64,000 bases of DNA from Stenotrophomonas rhizophila. Lineage in GTDB: Bacteria > Pseudomonadota > Gammaproteobacteria > Xanthomonadales > Xanthomonadaceae. The stretch covers positions 248,001-312,000 of the forward strand of contig NZ_JACWUO010000001.1 in NCBI RefSeq assembly GCF_020857975.1. The letters are read 5' to 3'. The translations under genes and the position numbers were made by a program. The notes beneath the pieces are model-generated. The model was given only the letters and a program-made list of their open reading frames with translations, was not told the DNA's origin and did not search any database. Positions 17,501 through 31,879 of this stretch are shown here, piece after piece (positions within the stretch are counted from its first letter, which is position 1; every line of letters begins with the position of its first letter).

Positions 17501-18589
17501 TCAACCGTGCGGCCCGCCCATCACCGGCAGGATCACCCCGCTGATGTAGCTGGCGGTGACTGGCGAGGCCAGGAACACATAGGCCGGGGACAGTTCCTCC
17601 GGCTGCGCCGGGCGGCCCATGTCGCTGTTCCTGCCGAACTCGGCCACATCGGCGGCCTGCTTGTCGGCCGGGTTGAGCGGGGTCCAGACCGGGCCGGGCG
17701 CCACCGCGTTGACCCGGATCCCACGCGGCAGCAGCTGGCTGGCCAAGGCCTTGGTGAACGCATGGATGGCGCCCTTGGTGGCCGAATAGTCGATCAGCGC
17801 CTTGCTGCCGAACAGGCCGGTCTCCGAACCGGTGTTGATGATGCAGTCGCCTTCCTGCAGGTGCGGCAGCACCGCGCGCGCCATCTGGATGTAGCCGGCG
17901 ATGTTGGTCTGCAGGGTTTCCTGCAGATGCGCGTCCTCCAGGTCTTCCAGGCGCTGGCAATGCAGCTGGAAGGCGGCGTTGTTGACCAGGATGTCGATCC
18001 CGCCGAACGCCTTGACCACCTGCTTCACCGCCTTGTTGCAGAATTTCGGGTCGCGCACGTCGCCGGAAATCACCACGCAGCGGCCGCCTTCGGCTTCCAC
18101 GTGCCTGCGGGTGAGCTGCGCATCGGCATCTTCATCCAGGTGCAGTACCGCCACATCGGCGCCTTCGCGCGCGAACAGCACCGCCACCGCGCGGCCGATG
18201 CCCGAATCGGCGCCGGTGATGATCGCGCGCTTGCCCTGCAGCTTGCCGCTGCCCTGGTAGTCGGGAGCAAGGAAGCGCGGTGCCAACTGCAGCTCGTGTT
18301 CGTTGCCGGGCTTGGCCAGGTGCTGGGCCGGCATCTTCTCCGGTTGCCGGCGGGTGCCGGCCTGGGTCGCCTTCTTGGCGGTCTTCTTGCCGGCCTTCTT
18401 CGCCGTGGCGCGTGCGTCCTTGGCGGCCTCCTGTTCCTGCAGGCGACGTTGGCGCGCGGCCACGCGGTCGGTGCGCGAATCGCCTGCCACGGCCTTGCCG
18501 GAGGCGACGCTGGCCACCGCGGTAGATCGCTTGGGTGGGGCTTTGGTGGCCTTGGCGGGGCGTTTACGGGTCTTGTTGGCAGTGGCCAT
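17501..18589 (-). CDS. SDR oxidoreductase with a histone-H1-like basic N-terminal tail
   Basis: 362 residues. The classical SDR domain (about 95-362) has the nucleotide motif TGADSGIGRA, the structural NNAA, the catalytic Ser in NTGSETG and YSATKGA (Tyr and Lys). It matches the stress-related YhdF/GSP39 type with N-terminal segment LQLAPRFLAPDYQGSGKLQGK. Residues 1-80 are unusual: Lys/Ala/Pro repeats (KRPAKATKAPPKR, KKAGKKTAKKAT) like a histone H1 tail, suggesting nucleic-acid or polyanion binding. The substrate is unknown. Confidence 0.88.
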   Translation of the reverse strand: MATANKTRKRPAKATKAPPKRSTAVASVASGKAVAGDSRTDRVAARQRRLQEQEAAKDARATAKKAGKKTAKKATQAGTRRQPEKMPAQHLAKPGNEHELQLAPRFLAPDYQGSGKLQGKRAIITGADSGIGRAVAVLFAREGADVAVLHLDEDADAQLTRRHVEAEGGRCVVISGDVRDPKFCNKAVKQVVKAFGGIDILVNNAAFQLHCQRLEDLEDAHLQETLQTNIAGYIQMARAVLPHLQEGDCIINTGSETGLFGSKALIDYSATKGAIHAFTKALASQLLPRGIRVNAVAPGPVWTPLNPADKQAADVAEFGRNSDMGRPAQPEELSPAYVFLASPVTASYISGVILPVMGGPHG

Positions 18590-18613
18590 GGTCGGCTCCT
18601 TCAGGCAGGGGCA

Positions 18614-18847
18614 TCAGGCGCGATCGGCCACGCCCTGGACGCCGGCGTGGCTGGCGCAGTGCGCACAGCAATAGATGGCCCCATTGCCCTCGCTGCCGTG
18701 GCCGATGACGGCGCACCGGCAGTGCGCGCAACGGGGCGCAAAGGCGTGGATGGCGCATTCGAAGGAATCGTAGGTGCCGCTGCGCTCGCCCTGGGTCAGG
18801 GTGAAACTTTTGTCGTAATCGTTGCCGCAGACATCGCAGATGGCCAT
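18614..18847 (-). CDS. small cysteine-rich zinc-ribbon protein
   Basis: 77 residues from the ATG at 18845-18847, which has GGAG eight bases upstream. Cysteines come in CxxC knuckles: CDVCG, FECAIH, RCAHCRCA and CCAHCASH, with several His, so it should bind two or more metal ions. It follows the zinc-binding pattern of small prokaryotic metallothionein-like or ribbon proteins. It sits divergent to a lipoprotein and upstream of the SDR on the same strand, so the two may be co-transcribed. Function unknown. Confidence 0.75.
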   Translation of the reverse strand: MAICDVCGNDYDKSFTLTQGERSGTYDSFECAIHAFAPRCAHCRCAVIGHGSEGNGAIYCCAHCASHAGVQGVADRA

Positions 18848-18999
18848 GGGTGTTCTCCACGCATGATGGTTGCCCACAGTGTGGTCGAGCACCGGCCCGG
18901 ACCCGGTGAATGCGGTGTGGGTGCGGTGTAAACGGCATTCATCCGCTGCATACGCCGGCCGCTGCACCCTGAGTGCCAGAACCCCGTTGGAGTCATCCC

Positions 19000-19341
19000 A
19001 TGTATCGCCCCCTCTTCGCGGTTGCCGCGATCGCCGGCCTTGCCGCCTGCAGCACTACCCCGGTCGCCCAGGTGCAGCCGATCGACGGCGTCATTTCCGG
19101 CCAGTGCCATGTCGACAAGGTGCGCGGCGCGGTCGGCCTGGCGGCCTCGGCGGCCACCATCGAACGTGCGCGGGTGGACAGCGACAGCCTGCAGGTGGCG
19201 GTGGTGCGCGGCCAGCGCCGCGAAAGCGGACCGACCGCCAGTGGCGCGGCCGACCCCAGCCCCGGCGCGCAAAGCGGTGGCGAGCGGCTGACCATCGAAA
19301 CCGGCGCCACCAACAACATCACCGCGATCTACTGCGGCTGA
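19000..19341 (+). CDS. second I78-like lipoprotein
   Basis: 113 residues from the ATG at 19000, with GGAG eight bases upstream. Lipobox GLAAC. The mature part keeps the I78 skeleton: a first Cys (GQCHVDKV), a GLAASAATIERAR helix, a central arm, SGGERLTIETG and a final YCG. It differs by an insertion rich in Gly, Ser and Pro before the last strand. Membership is inferred from this pattern and from the two clearer relatives at 13541 and 20565. Confidence 0.68.
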   Translation: MYRPLFAVAAIAGLAACSTTPVAQVQPIDGVISGQCHVDKVRGAVGLAASAATIERARVDSDSLQVAVVRGQRRESGPTASGAADPSPGAQSGGERLTIETGATNNITAIYCG

Positions 19342-19369
19342 CCCTACTGCGGCTGACCGCCGCGCCGGC

Positions 19370-20428
19370 TCAGCGCGCGCGCCGGCGCGCGCTGCGCAGG
19401 AAGCGCAGCGCCGCCTGTTCCCACTGGCGCTCGCCACGCAGCCCGGCCAAGCCGGCCAATGCGCCGGCCCGCCAGCCCTCGAACACGCACGGGTCGATAT
19501 AGGCCTTGCGGCACACCGCCGGGGTATTGCCGAGCACCTTGGCCACCTCGCACACCACCTCCTTCTGCAGCGCCGCCAGCGCGCGTTCGCTGGGCGGTTC
19601 GGGCAATGCGGTGGCCGCCAGCTGGCGCAGCGCCGCCACCGTGCCGCCCCAGGTCCGGAAATCCTTGGCGCTGAAGTCGCTGCCCATCGCCGCATGCAGG
19701 TAGTCGTTGACCTGGCCCGAATCGACCGGCTGTACCGTGCCGTCATCGTCGCGGTACTGGAACAGCGCCTGTCCGGGCAGCTGCTGGCAACGCCGGATCA
19801 ACTGCACCAGGCGGCGGTCGTCCACCTCCACTTCCTGGGCCTGCCCGGACTTGCCGCGGAAACGCATCCGCGCCCGGCCGCCCTTGAGCACGGCCAGGTG
19901 GTGGTTGCGCAGCGTGGTCAGCCCGTAGGAACGGTTGTCGCGGGCATAGGCGCTGTTGCCGATGCGCACCAGGGTGCCGGCCAGCAGGGCGACCACGATC
20001 GCCAGCACCTTGTCGCGCGGCAGGCCGGGCAGCTTGAGATCGCGCCGCAGGCGCCGGCGCAACGCCGGCAGCGCCTTGCCGAAGGCGATCACGCGGTCGA
20101 ACTTGCCCTCCCCGCGCACCCGCGCCCAGTCGGCGTGGTAGCGGTACTGCTTGCGCCCGCGCGCATCGCGGCCGGTGGCCTGCAGGTGGCCGTTGGGCAG
20201 CGCGCAGATCCACACCTCGGTGTAGGCCGGTGGAATGGCCAGGGCACGGATCCGCGCCAGCGTGGCCGCATCGCGCACCGCCGCGCCATCGGCATCGCGG
20301 TAGGCAAAGCCCTTGCCGGCGCGGCGGCGGGTGATGCCCGGCTGGTCGTCGCTGACGTAGCGCAGACCGGCCTGGCGGGCGGCGGCGGCTTCGGGGCTTG
20401 CGGGGCTTGCGGGGCGGGGTGCTGTCAT
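19370..20428 (-). CDS. eukaryotic-like DNA topoisomerase IB
   Basis: 352 residues from the ATG at 20426-20428. Signature residues are present: the catalytic Arg segment TLVRIGNSAYARDNRSYGLTT, LRNHHLAVLKGG, FSAKDFRTWGGT, and the nucleophile Tyr in CRKAYIDP. Bacterial TopIB relaxes supercoils through a 3'-phosphotyrosine intermediate. The length fits the short bacterial form. An ORF continues upstream of the start but lacks homology. The gene is divergent from the third I78 lipoprotein. Confidence 0.93.
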   Translation of the reverse strand: MTAPRPASPASPEAAAARQAGLRYVSDDQPGITRRRAGKGFAYRDADGAAVRDAATLARIRALAIPPAYTEVWICALPNGHLQATGRDARGRKQYRYHADWARVRGEGKFDRVIAFGKALPALRRRLRRDLKLPGLPRDKVLAIVVALLAGTLVRIGNSAYARDNRSYGLTTLRNHHLAVLKGGRARMRFRGKSGQAQEVEVDDRRLVQLIRRCQQLPGQALFQYRDDDGTVQPVDSGQVNDYLHAAMGSDFSAKDFRTWGGTVAALRQLAATALPEPPSERALAALQKEVVCEVAKVLGNTPAVCRKAYIDPCVFEGWRAGALAGLAGLRGERQWEQAALRFLRSARRRAR

Positions 20429-20564
20429 GGGCGGCGTGCGTCGGAAATGATCCGCAGTGTGGTTGCTGCCGCTGCGGCAGCGCGTCAATAACGCAAGACA
20501 AACACCTCGGCGGCCATCAGCGGATATGCTCCATCGTTTCCTGGTTGGAATGTCTGGAGTTCCG

Positions 20565-20966
20565 ATGTCGTCATTGTCGTTCCGCCGCATGCGGCGTTCC
20601 ATGGGGCTGATGGCCCTGTTCCCCGCCCTGCTGGCCCTGTCGGCCTGCCAGGCGCCGCCGATGGACGAGCAGGAAGCCGTCGCCAGCCATGCCCAGAAGG
20701 CTGCCGAAGCGGCCGCTGCGCCCACCGACGAAACCGGCAAGGCGACCGAAGCGCCGCCGGTGGGCAGCTGCGATGCAACCCAGGTGCAGAGCCTGGTCGG
20801 CCAGCCCTACACCGACGCGATCGGCGGCCAGGCCCAGCAGGATGCCGGCGCCAAGCAGAAGCGGGTGCTGCGTCCCAGCGATATCACCACCATGGAGTTC
20901 GTCGGTGAACGGCTGAACATCGAAGTGGACGAAAAAGAGACGATCAGCGGCCTGCGCTGCGGCTGA
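20565..20966 (+). CDS. third I78-type inhibitor-like lipoprotein
   Basis: 133 residues from the ATG at 20565 (GGAG six bases upstream). A basic N terminus, hydrophobic core and lipobox LSAC give a lipoprotein. An Ala/Glu-rich linker leads to the I78 domain: GSCDATQVQSLVGQPYTDAI, AGAKQKRVLRPSDITTMEF, ERLNIEVDEKETISGLRCG. It is closest to the 13541 protein. Upstream in-frame starts (20526, 20550) would dilute the signal peptide and are not preferred. Confidence 0.82.
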   Translation: MSSLSFRRMRRSMGLMALFPALLALSACQAPPMDEQEAVASHAQKAAEAAAAPTDETGKATEAPPVGSCDATQVQSLVGQPYTDAIGGQAQQDAGAKQKRVLRPSDITTMEFVGERLNIEVDEKETISGLRCG

Positions 20967-21131
20967 ATCGGGGCGGCGGGAGGCAGGATCTGCAGGGGGT
21001 TGGTTGCGCCTGCAACCGTGTATTGCGGCGTTGCAGCAACTATGCTCTAGTCGAATCATCCGGTGCCTCCAGATGCGCTCAACGGATTGAGCGGGGACGA
21101 GTGTCGCCGCTCACCCGACTTTGAGGCAGAG

Positions 21132-25586
<4,455 letters not shown>

Positions 25587-25595
25587 TCCATCCCG

Positions 25596-27120
<1,525 letters not shown>

Positions 27121-27157
27121 CGCGCGCCTGCAGGGTCGGGCGAGGAAGGCGTCGTGG

Positions 27158-27229
27158 CTGCCGAGCATGGCTCGGCACCACCCCGGATGGCTTGAGTGCC
27201 AGCTGGTAGTGCCGAGCCATGCTCGGCTG
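27158..27229. repeat. inverted GTAG palindrome dimer, likely terminator
   Basis: A reverse copy at 27158-27181 (GTGG instead of GTAG when read on the minus strand) and a forward copy at 27206-27229. Both have GCCGAGC-CAT-GCTCGGC cores. The pair lies just beyond gltD and just beyond the convergent small gene, so it can fold as a long hairpin on either transcript. Confidence 0.82.
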
Positions 27230-27232
27230 CGG

Positions 27233-27508
27233 TTACGCCGCGTTGGACAGCAACGCCGCAGTCCGCATCCCGGCGCGCTCGATCTCCAGCGCCAGCAACA
27301 GCTCGATATCATCCAGCTGGGCGCGGATGCTGGCATTGCTGGCACGGTCTTCATGGCCACGGTCGATATGCGCATCGAGCATGCGCGCCAACCCGGCCAA
27401 CAGCACGTCGGCATCGCCGTGGGCGGCATGCCGCAGCAGGCGGCCCAGCGCCTGGATACGGGCGCTGCGCTGTTCAACGGTGGGGGCAGTGCAGGCAGGC
27501 GTTGCCAT
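27233..27508 (-). CDS. small helical protein, unknown function
   Basis: 91 residues from the ATG at 27506-27508, preceded by AAGGA with a six-base spacer. The sequence is mostly helical, with amphipathic Leu/Ala/Arg repeats (RIQALGRLLRHAA, LLAGLARMLDAHI, LDDIELLLALEIERAG), so it may be a coiled-coil or four-helix protein. It diverges from the methylglyoxal-synthase-like gene across a relatively AT-rich 176-bp gap likely to hold both promoters. I do not recognise the family. Confidence 0.65.
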   Translation of the reverse strand: MATPACTAPTVEQRSARIQALGRLLRHAAHGDADVLLAGLARMLDAHIDRGHEDRASNASIRAQLDDIELLLALEIERAGMRTAALLSNAA

Positions 27509-27684
27509 GGAGATTCCTTGGTGGACGAACGGCCTCTACTGTCGGTTACGGCCTTGAAACCTGCCATGCAAAAAATACGAAAAATTGTGAAGACGATGTG
27601 CAGGGCCAGCCGCCGCGCTGCAACCCGAGCGGCTTACACTGGCGGCCGGACCGCCTCCCTACCGCCCCTTACGGAACCCTGCCC

Positions 27685-28557
27685 ATGCGCATCGGCCTGG
27701 CCGCCAACCGCCTGCACCACCACGACAAGCACGCCGCGCTGTTCCGCTGGCTGCGCGCCTGCGATGCCGGGCTGCGCGAACTGGGGGTGGAACTGCATGC
27801 GGTGGGCCGCACCTTCGATGCGATCCAGCGGCTCGGTTTCCTGCCCGGCTTCGCGCCGTTGCAACGCTATCCCAACGGGCGCCAGGGCGGGCTGATGAAG
27901 CTGGTCGCCGAAGTGGTCGGGATGGGCACGCCCGAGCGCACCCTGGACGGGGCGATCTACCTGATGGATCCGGTCGACCCTTCCTCGATCTTCCCCGAGG
28001 CCACCGCGCTCAAGCGCCAGTGCGTGATCCACGGCAAGCCGTTCATTTCCACCGTGGCCACCGCGCGCGACTGGATCGAGGTGGAACGGGTGCATGCCGG
28101 CCTGGCCGCCGATCCCGGCGCCGACGACCTGCATGCCTTCGGTGCGCAGACCCTGGCGCTGATCGCCCACGATGCGATGAAGCCGGCGATGCTGGCCTTC
28201 GCCGATGAACACTTCGACCTGCTGTCGCGGTTCGGCCACCGGGTCGGCACCGGCACCACCGGCCAGCGCCTCAACGAACTGGCCTGGAGCCGTGGCTGGG
28301 CACGGGACCAGGAATGGGTGACGCGCTACCAGAGCGGCCCGATGGGCGGCGATGCGCAGATCGCCGACCGCGTGCTGGAAGGCCATTGCCAGCGCGCGAT
28401 CTTCTTCGAAGACCCGCATGTGGCCCGCCAGCACGAAGCGGACATCCAGCTGCTAGAGCGCGCGGTCACCACCGTCACCGACCAGGCGGTGTGCATCACC
28501 GCCCCGCGCGTGGCCGAACGCTGGGCGCAGGCGGCGACGTTGCGGATCGGGAACTGA
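27685..28557 (+). CDS. two-domain methylglyoxal-synthase-like protein
   Basis: 290 residues, about twice the usual length. The C-terminal half (about 148-290) has the MGS motifs: AHDAMKPAML, VGTGTTG, SGPMGGDAQIA with the catalytic Asp, and FFEDPHVARQHEADIQLL with Asp and His. This enzyme turns dihydroxyacetone phosphate into methylglyoxal. The N-terminal half looks like a diverged second copy: HHDKHAALF matches AHDAMKPAML, NGRQGGLMKLVAEVV matches SGPMGGDAQIADRV, and YLMDPVDPS...ATALKR matches FFEDP...DIQLLER. The start is the first ATG and lacks a strong ribosome site. Confidence 0.85.
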   Translation: MRIGLAANRLHHHDKHAALFRWLRACDAGLRELGVELHAVGRTFDAIQRLGFLPGFAPLQRYPNGRQGGLMKLVAEVVGMGTPERTLDGAIYLMDPVDPSSIFPEATALKRQCVIHGKPFISTVATARDWIEVERVHAGLAADPGADDLHAFGAQTLALIAHDAMKPAMLAFADEHFDLLSRFGHRVGTGTTGQRLNELAWSRGWARDQEWVTRYQSGPMGGDAQIADRVLEGHCQRAIFFEDPHVARQHEADIQLLERAVTTVTDQAVCITAPRVAERWAQAATLRIGN

Positions 28558-28572
28558 CGACGCACCGCATAG

Positions 28573-28644
28573 GTAGTGCCGGCCGCTGGCCGGCAATCGC
28601 GCGAGGGTGGGTTTGATGAGGAGCCGGCCAGCGGCCGGCACTAC
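28573..28644. repeat. inverted GTAG palindrome dimer
   Basis: Forward copy at 28573-28596 and reverse copy at 28623-28644 with GCCGGCC-GCT-GGCCGGC cores, 26 bp apart. It lies between the convergent methylglyoxal-synthase-like gene and the metalloprotease gene, suggesting a two-way terminator. Confidence 0.88.
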
Positions 28645-28746
28645 CCTGACTACGCAACCACGCGTATCCCGTGGATCCAGATGCCGCTTCATGTGGCGAC
28701 GCGCTCAACGCATCGGCAACCATCGTTCATGAGGCGCGGCGTGGCG

Positions 28747-29535
28747 TCAGCCGGCCGGGGTCAGCAGTTGACGCAGCATCGCCTTGAGGCGCCGCCCTTC
28801 GAGCTGGAAATAGTCGCGCTCGGCGCGCCAGTCCGGAAAACGCTGCTCCACCTCGGCCCAGAACGCCGGCGAGTGGTTGGCCTGGATCAGGTGGCAGAGC
28901 TCATGCACCAGCACGTACTCGAACGCCGACGGCCGCCCCAGCACCAACGCCAGGTCCAGCGCCATGCTGCCGTCAGGGGCCAGCGAGCCCCATTGCGAGG
29001 ACATCACCTTCAGCCGCAGCCGCGCCGGCGCGCGCGGCAGGCCGGGCAGGTAGCGCGGCAGCCAACGGCCCACGTCGGCGCGGGTCCGCGCTTCGTAGAA
29101 CTCGCGCAGGGTGCGCCGCAAGGTGGCCTCGGTGCCACGCGCCGGCCAGTGCAGGCAGGCGCCGTCGGCGTCGATCTGCATATGCGCATAGCGGCCGGTT
29201 TCCCAGCGCAACGGCAGCAGTTGGCCGCGCAGCGGCAACAGCCCGGGCGTACCGATCACCAGCGGCGGCGGCAGGTTCTGCGCCTGGTAGCTGCGCAGCT
29301 GCAGCGACAGCCAGTCGCGGTGCAGCTGCAGGAAACGTTCGCCCATCACCAGGCTGGCCCGCGGCGGCAGGGTCAGGCGCACGCCGCGCTCGTCGACGCT
29401 GAGCTTGATCCGGCGCGCACGCGGATCGCGCACGCGCAGGACGTCGATCTCGGTGTCGTCCAGGCGCAGTCGTACCGTGTCGCGCTGCAGGGTGGGGGCA
29501 GCCGGCGAAATCAGGCGGCGGAGGAATCCGGACAT
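28747..29535 (-). CDS. YgjP-type (M48/SprT-like) metallopeptidase
   Basis: 262 residues from the ATG at 29533-29535. The zinc motif VHELCHLIQANHSPAFW gives HExxH plus a third His, typical of the YgjP/DUF45 family. The N-terminal half has the family's R-x-R-x-R-I-x-L-x-V segment (ARRIKLSVDERG). MSSQWGSLAPDGSM matches the family's W-G-S-C region, with Leu in place of the usual Cys. Likely cytosolic; substrate unknown. Confidence 0.88.
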   Translation of the reverse strand: MSGFLRRLISPAAPTLQRDTVRLRLDDTEIDVLRVRDPRARRIKLSVDERGVRLTLPPRASLVMGERFLQLHRDWLSLQLRSYQAQNLPPPLVIGTPGLLPLRGQLLPLRWETGRYAHMQIDADGACLHWPARGTEATLRRTLREFYEARTRADVGRWLPRYLPGLPRAPARLRLKVMSSQWGSLAPDGSMALDLALVLGRPSAFEYVLVHELCHLIQANHSPAFWAEVEQRFPDWRAERDYFQLEGRRLKAMLRQLLTPAG

Positions 29536-29605
29536 GGGTACAGCATAGCGCCCGCGGTGACCGGCGCATGACTGCGGGCTGTTCATGCGATGCCGGCCCC
29601 GGCCG

Positions 29606-29669
29606 GTAGAGCGGGGCTCTGCCCCGCTGTTCCGGGTGCGTGGCGCAGCGGGGCAGAGCCCCGCTCTAC
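29606..29669. repeat. inverted GTAG palindrome dimer
   Basis: Forward copy at 29606-29630 and reverse copy at 29645-29669 with AGCGGGGC-TCT-GCCCCGCT cores. It lies between the metalloprotease start and the rdgC stop. The same sequence type recurs upstream of mutM (48675-48735). Confidence 0.88.
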
Positions 29670-29670
29670 G

Positions 29671-30576
29671 TCAATCCGCCTTGCTGAGCTTGAAGGCCTC
29701 TTCCAGCAGCAGGAACAGGCGCCGCACTTCGCCGCTCTGCAGCGCGAAACGGGCGTCCAGCTCGGCGCGGCGGCCATCGTCGTCGGCGTGTTCGAGCTGG
29801 TCCAGCGCCCCGTCCAGGAACTTCAGCTTGCGCACGATCAGGTCATCGCCAAGCACGAAGGACAGGTTGTCCTCGAACACCAGGGCCAGCTTGGTGACCT
29901 GCTTGCCGGCATCCAGGTGCTTGTCGATCTCGTCGCAGCGCAGTTCCTGGTGCTGGCACTTGACCACCGCGCCGCCCTCGGCCGGGTCCTTCATCTCGCA
30001 TTCTTCGCCCAGGCTCAGCCCGGTCGGCAGGGGTTCGCCGGCGATCCAGCCGGTCAGGATCGAGCGCGGCGCCACTTCGGCGTTGAGCGGCATCGCCGGG
30101 AAGCTGCCGAGCAGGCCGCGGATGTCGGACATCATGTTCTCGCCCTTCTTGCTGCTCGAGCAGTCCACTGCGACGTAGCCGTGGGTGAGGTCGATCAGCG
30201 CGTCGGTACGCGAGCTCTTCACGAAGGCGCGCGGCATCAGCTCGTGCAGCAGGTCGTCCTTCATCCGCTTGCGCTCGCGGCCGCCGGGCTTGCGCCCTTC
30301 CTTCTCCTCGATTTCCTCCAGCTTGCGCGCCAGCAGGTCGTTGACCACCGCGCCCGGCAGGATCTTGTCCTCACCGCCCACGGTCAGCCACAGCGCATCG
30401 CCGACGCGGTGCGAGAACACGGCCTTTTCCTCGCGGCCGAACGGGGAGATGAAGCCACGCGAATTCATTTCGAGCGGACCGACCGGCTTGAGCAGCACCT
30501 GCGGCAGCAGGGTATCCACCTCGGAGAAATCGGTGGCGGTCGGGAAACGGAACAGGGTCAGGTTGCGAAAGAACAT
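29671..30576 (-). CDS. rdgC: recombination-associated protein RdgC
   Basis: 301 residues, the usual length. Start MFFRNLTLFRFP and segments LKPVGPLEMNSRGFISPFG and SILTGWIAGEPLPTGLSLGEECEM are hallmark RdgC sequence. RdgC is a ring-shaped dimer that coats double-stranded DNA and restrains RecA. It lies 46 nt downstream of ttcA on the same strand, so the two probably share a transcript. Confidence 0.97.
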   Translation of the reverse strand: MFFRNLTLFRFPTATDFSEVDTLLPQVLLKPVGPLEMNSRGFISPFGREEKAVFSHRVGDALWLTVGGEDKILPGAVVNDLLARKLEEIEEKEGRKPGGRERKRMKDDLLHELMPRAFVKSSRTDALIDLTHGYVAVDCSSSKKGENMMSDIRGLLGSFPAMPLNAEVAPRSILTGWIAGEPLPTGLSLGEECEMKDPAEGGAVVKCQHQELRCDEIDKHLDAGKQVTKLALVFEDNLSFVLGDDLIVRKLKFLDGALDQLEHADDDGRRAELDARFALQSGEVRRLFLLLEEAFKLSKAD

Positions 30577-30622
30577 GGAAGTCCGAAGTAGGTCGTGAAG
30601 GGAAGGCGGGGCGTTGGCCGGC

Positions 30623-31537
30623 TCAGGCCGGCGCGGACGCGCCGCCGCTGTCGGGGGTGGCCTCGGCCCAGGCCGAGGGCGTGGGCGGCGCCGCGCTGGC
30701 GCCGGCGCGGCCCAGCGCCATGAAATCGAACAGGGCCGGGTCGGCCAGCTGCGAGGGGTGGATATTGCCCAGCGCGCGCGCGATCTGCTCGATCCGGCCC
30801 GGATGCTGCTGTTCCCACTGCTGCAGCATCTGTTCGACCTGGCGCCGCTGCAGGTTGTCCTGGCTGCCACACAGATTGCACGGAATGATCGGGAACGCGC
30901 GCGCCTGCGCATAGGCGGCGATGTCGGCCTCGGCCGCGTAGGCCAGCGGGCGGATCACCACGTGGCGGCCGTCGTCGCTGCGCAGCTTGGGCGGCATCGC
31001 AGACAACTTGGCGTGGTGGAACAGGTTGAGGAAGAAGGTGGCCACGCTGTCGTCGCGGTGGTGGCCCAGCGCGATCTTGCTGAAGCCGTGTTCGGCGGCA
31101 TGGCGGTACAGCGCGCCACGGCGCAGCCGCGAGCACAGCGAACACATCATGCGGCCTTCGGGGATCACCCGGCTGACCACCGAATAGGTGTCCTGCTCGA
31201 TGATCTGGCAGGCCACGCCGATCGATTCCAGGTACTGCGGCAGCACGTGCGCGGGGAAACCCGGCTGCTTCTGGTCCAGGTTGACCGCCACCAGTTGGAA
31301 CCGCACCGGGGCCTTCTTCTGCAGCTGCAGCAGCAGGTCCAGCAGGGTGTAGCTGTCCTTGCCACCGGACAGGCAGACCATCACCCGGTCGCCGTCCTCG
31401 ATCATGCCGAAGTCGGCAATGGCCTGGCCAACCTGCCGGCGCAGGCGCCGCGCCAGCCTGTCCTGCCCAGCATCGGCCGCGCGCGCGGCGCAGGCACGCG
31501 GGACGGGATCGGGCAGGTGGATGACGGCGGCGCTCAT
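30623..31537 (-). CDS. ttcA: tRNA 2-thiocytidine synthetase TtcA
   Basis: 304 residues. The PP-loop is [10 protein letters not shown], and the two cysteine pairs CSLC and CNLC hold the iron-sulfur cluster with GHHRDD between them. TtcA puts sulfur on cytidine 32 of certain tRNAs using ATP. The last 30 residues are a Pro/Ala tail outside the conserved fold. Divergent from the DUF465 gene. Confidence 0.97.
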   Translation of the reverse strand: MSAAVIHLPDPVPRACAARAADAGQDRLARRLRRQVGQAIADFGMIEDGDRVMVCLSGGKDSYTLLDLLLQLQKKAPVRFQLVAVNLDQKQPGFPAHVLPQYLESIGVACQIIEQDTYSVVSRVIPEGRMMCSLCSRLRRGALYRHAAEHGFSKIALGHHRDDSVATFFLNLFHHAKLSAMPPKLRSDDGRHVVIRPLAYAAEADIAAYAQARAFPIIPCNLCGSQDNLQRRQVEQMLQQWEQQHPGRIEQIARALGNIHPSQLADPALFDFMALGRAGASAAPPTPSAWAEATPDSGGASAPA

Positions 31538-31633
31538 CCACGCATTCTACCGGCTGCCACGCCTCCACACAGGGCCGAAGTAGTGACTGCGTTCACCCCC
31601 GGGGGCCGGTGCGGATGTGTATGCTCACAGGCT

Positions 31634-31837
31634 GTGGATACCCTTACGCCCGAACAGATCAGTGCCCGCCTTGCCGAGTTCCGGCAGGAACACCGCGCCC
31701 TGGACGAACAGATCCAGCGCATGGCCGCCAATGGCGAGGACGAGCTGGAAGCCAAGCGCCTGAAACGGCGCAAGCTGCAGTTGAAGGACTGCATCGCCAG
31801 GCTGGCGGACATGCTGATTCCCGACGAGCCGGCCTAG
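31634..31837 (+). CDS. YdcH/DUF465-family small helical protein
   Basis: 67 residues from a GTG at 31634. The sequence TPEQISARLAEFRQEHRALDEQI, then EAKRLKRRKLQLKDCIARL, is the DUF465/YdcH pattern: two charged helices forming a hairpin. The frame runs open far upstream through the antisense of ttcA, but only this part has coding character. No other good start lies nearby. Function of the family is not known. Confidence 0.8.
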   Translation: MDTLTPEQISARLAEFRQEHRALDEQIQRMAANGEDELEAKRLKRRKLQLKDCIARLADMLIPDEPA

Positions 31838-31842
31838 CCGGT

Positions 31843-31867
31843 GTACCGACCAACGGTCGGTACCTAC
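31843..31867 (-). repeat. GTAG palindrome between convergent genes
   Basis: Reverse orientation, arms GTACCGACC / GGTCGGTAC around AAC on the plus strand. It fills the 42-bp gap between the DUF465 and plsB stops, so it can terminate both. Its core nearly matches the copy inside the exonuclease gene. Confidence 0.85.
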
Positions 31868-31879
31868 CGTCCGTGGTGG

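Noticed and set aside
21020..21050. TATGCT-type -10 box before gltB
   Set aside because: No -35 hexamer at 16-18 bp; the nearby TTG motifs are at wrong spacing.
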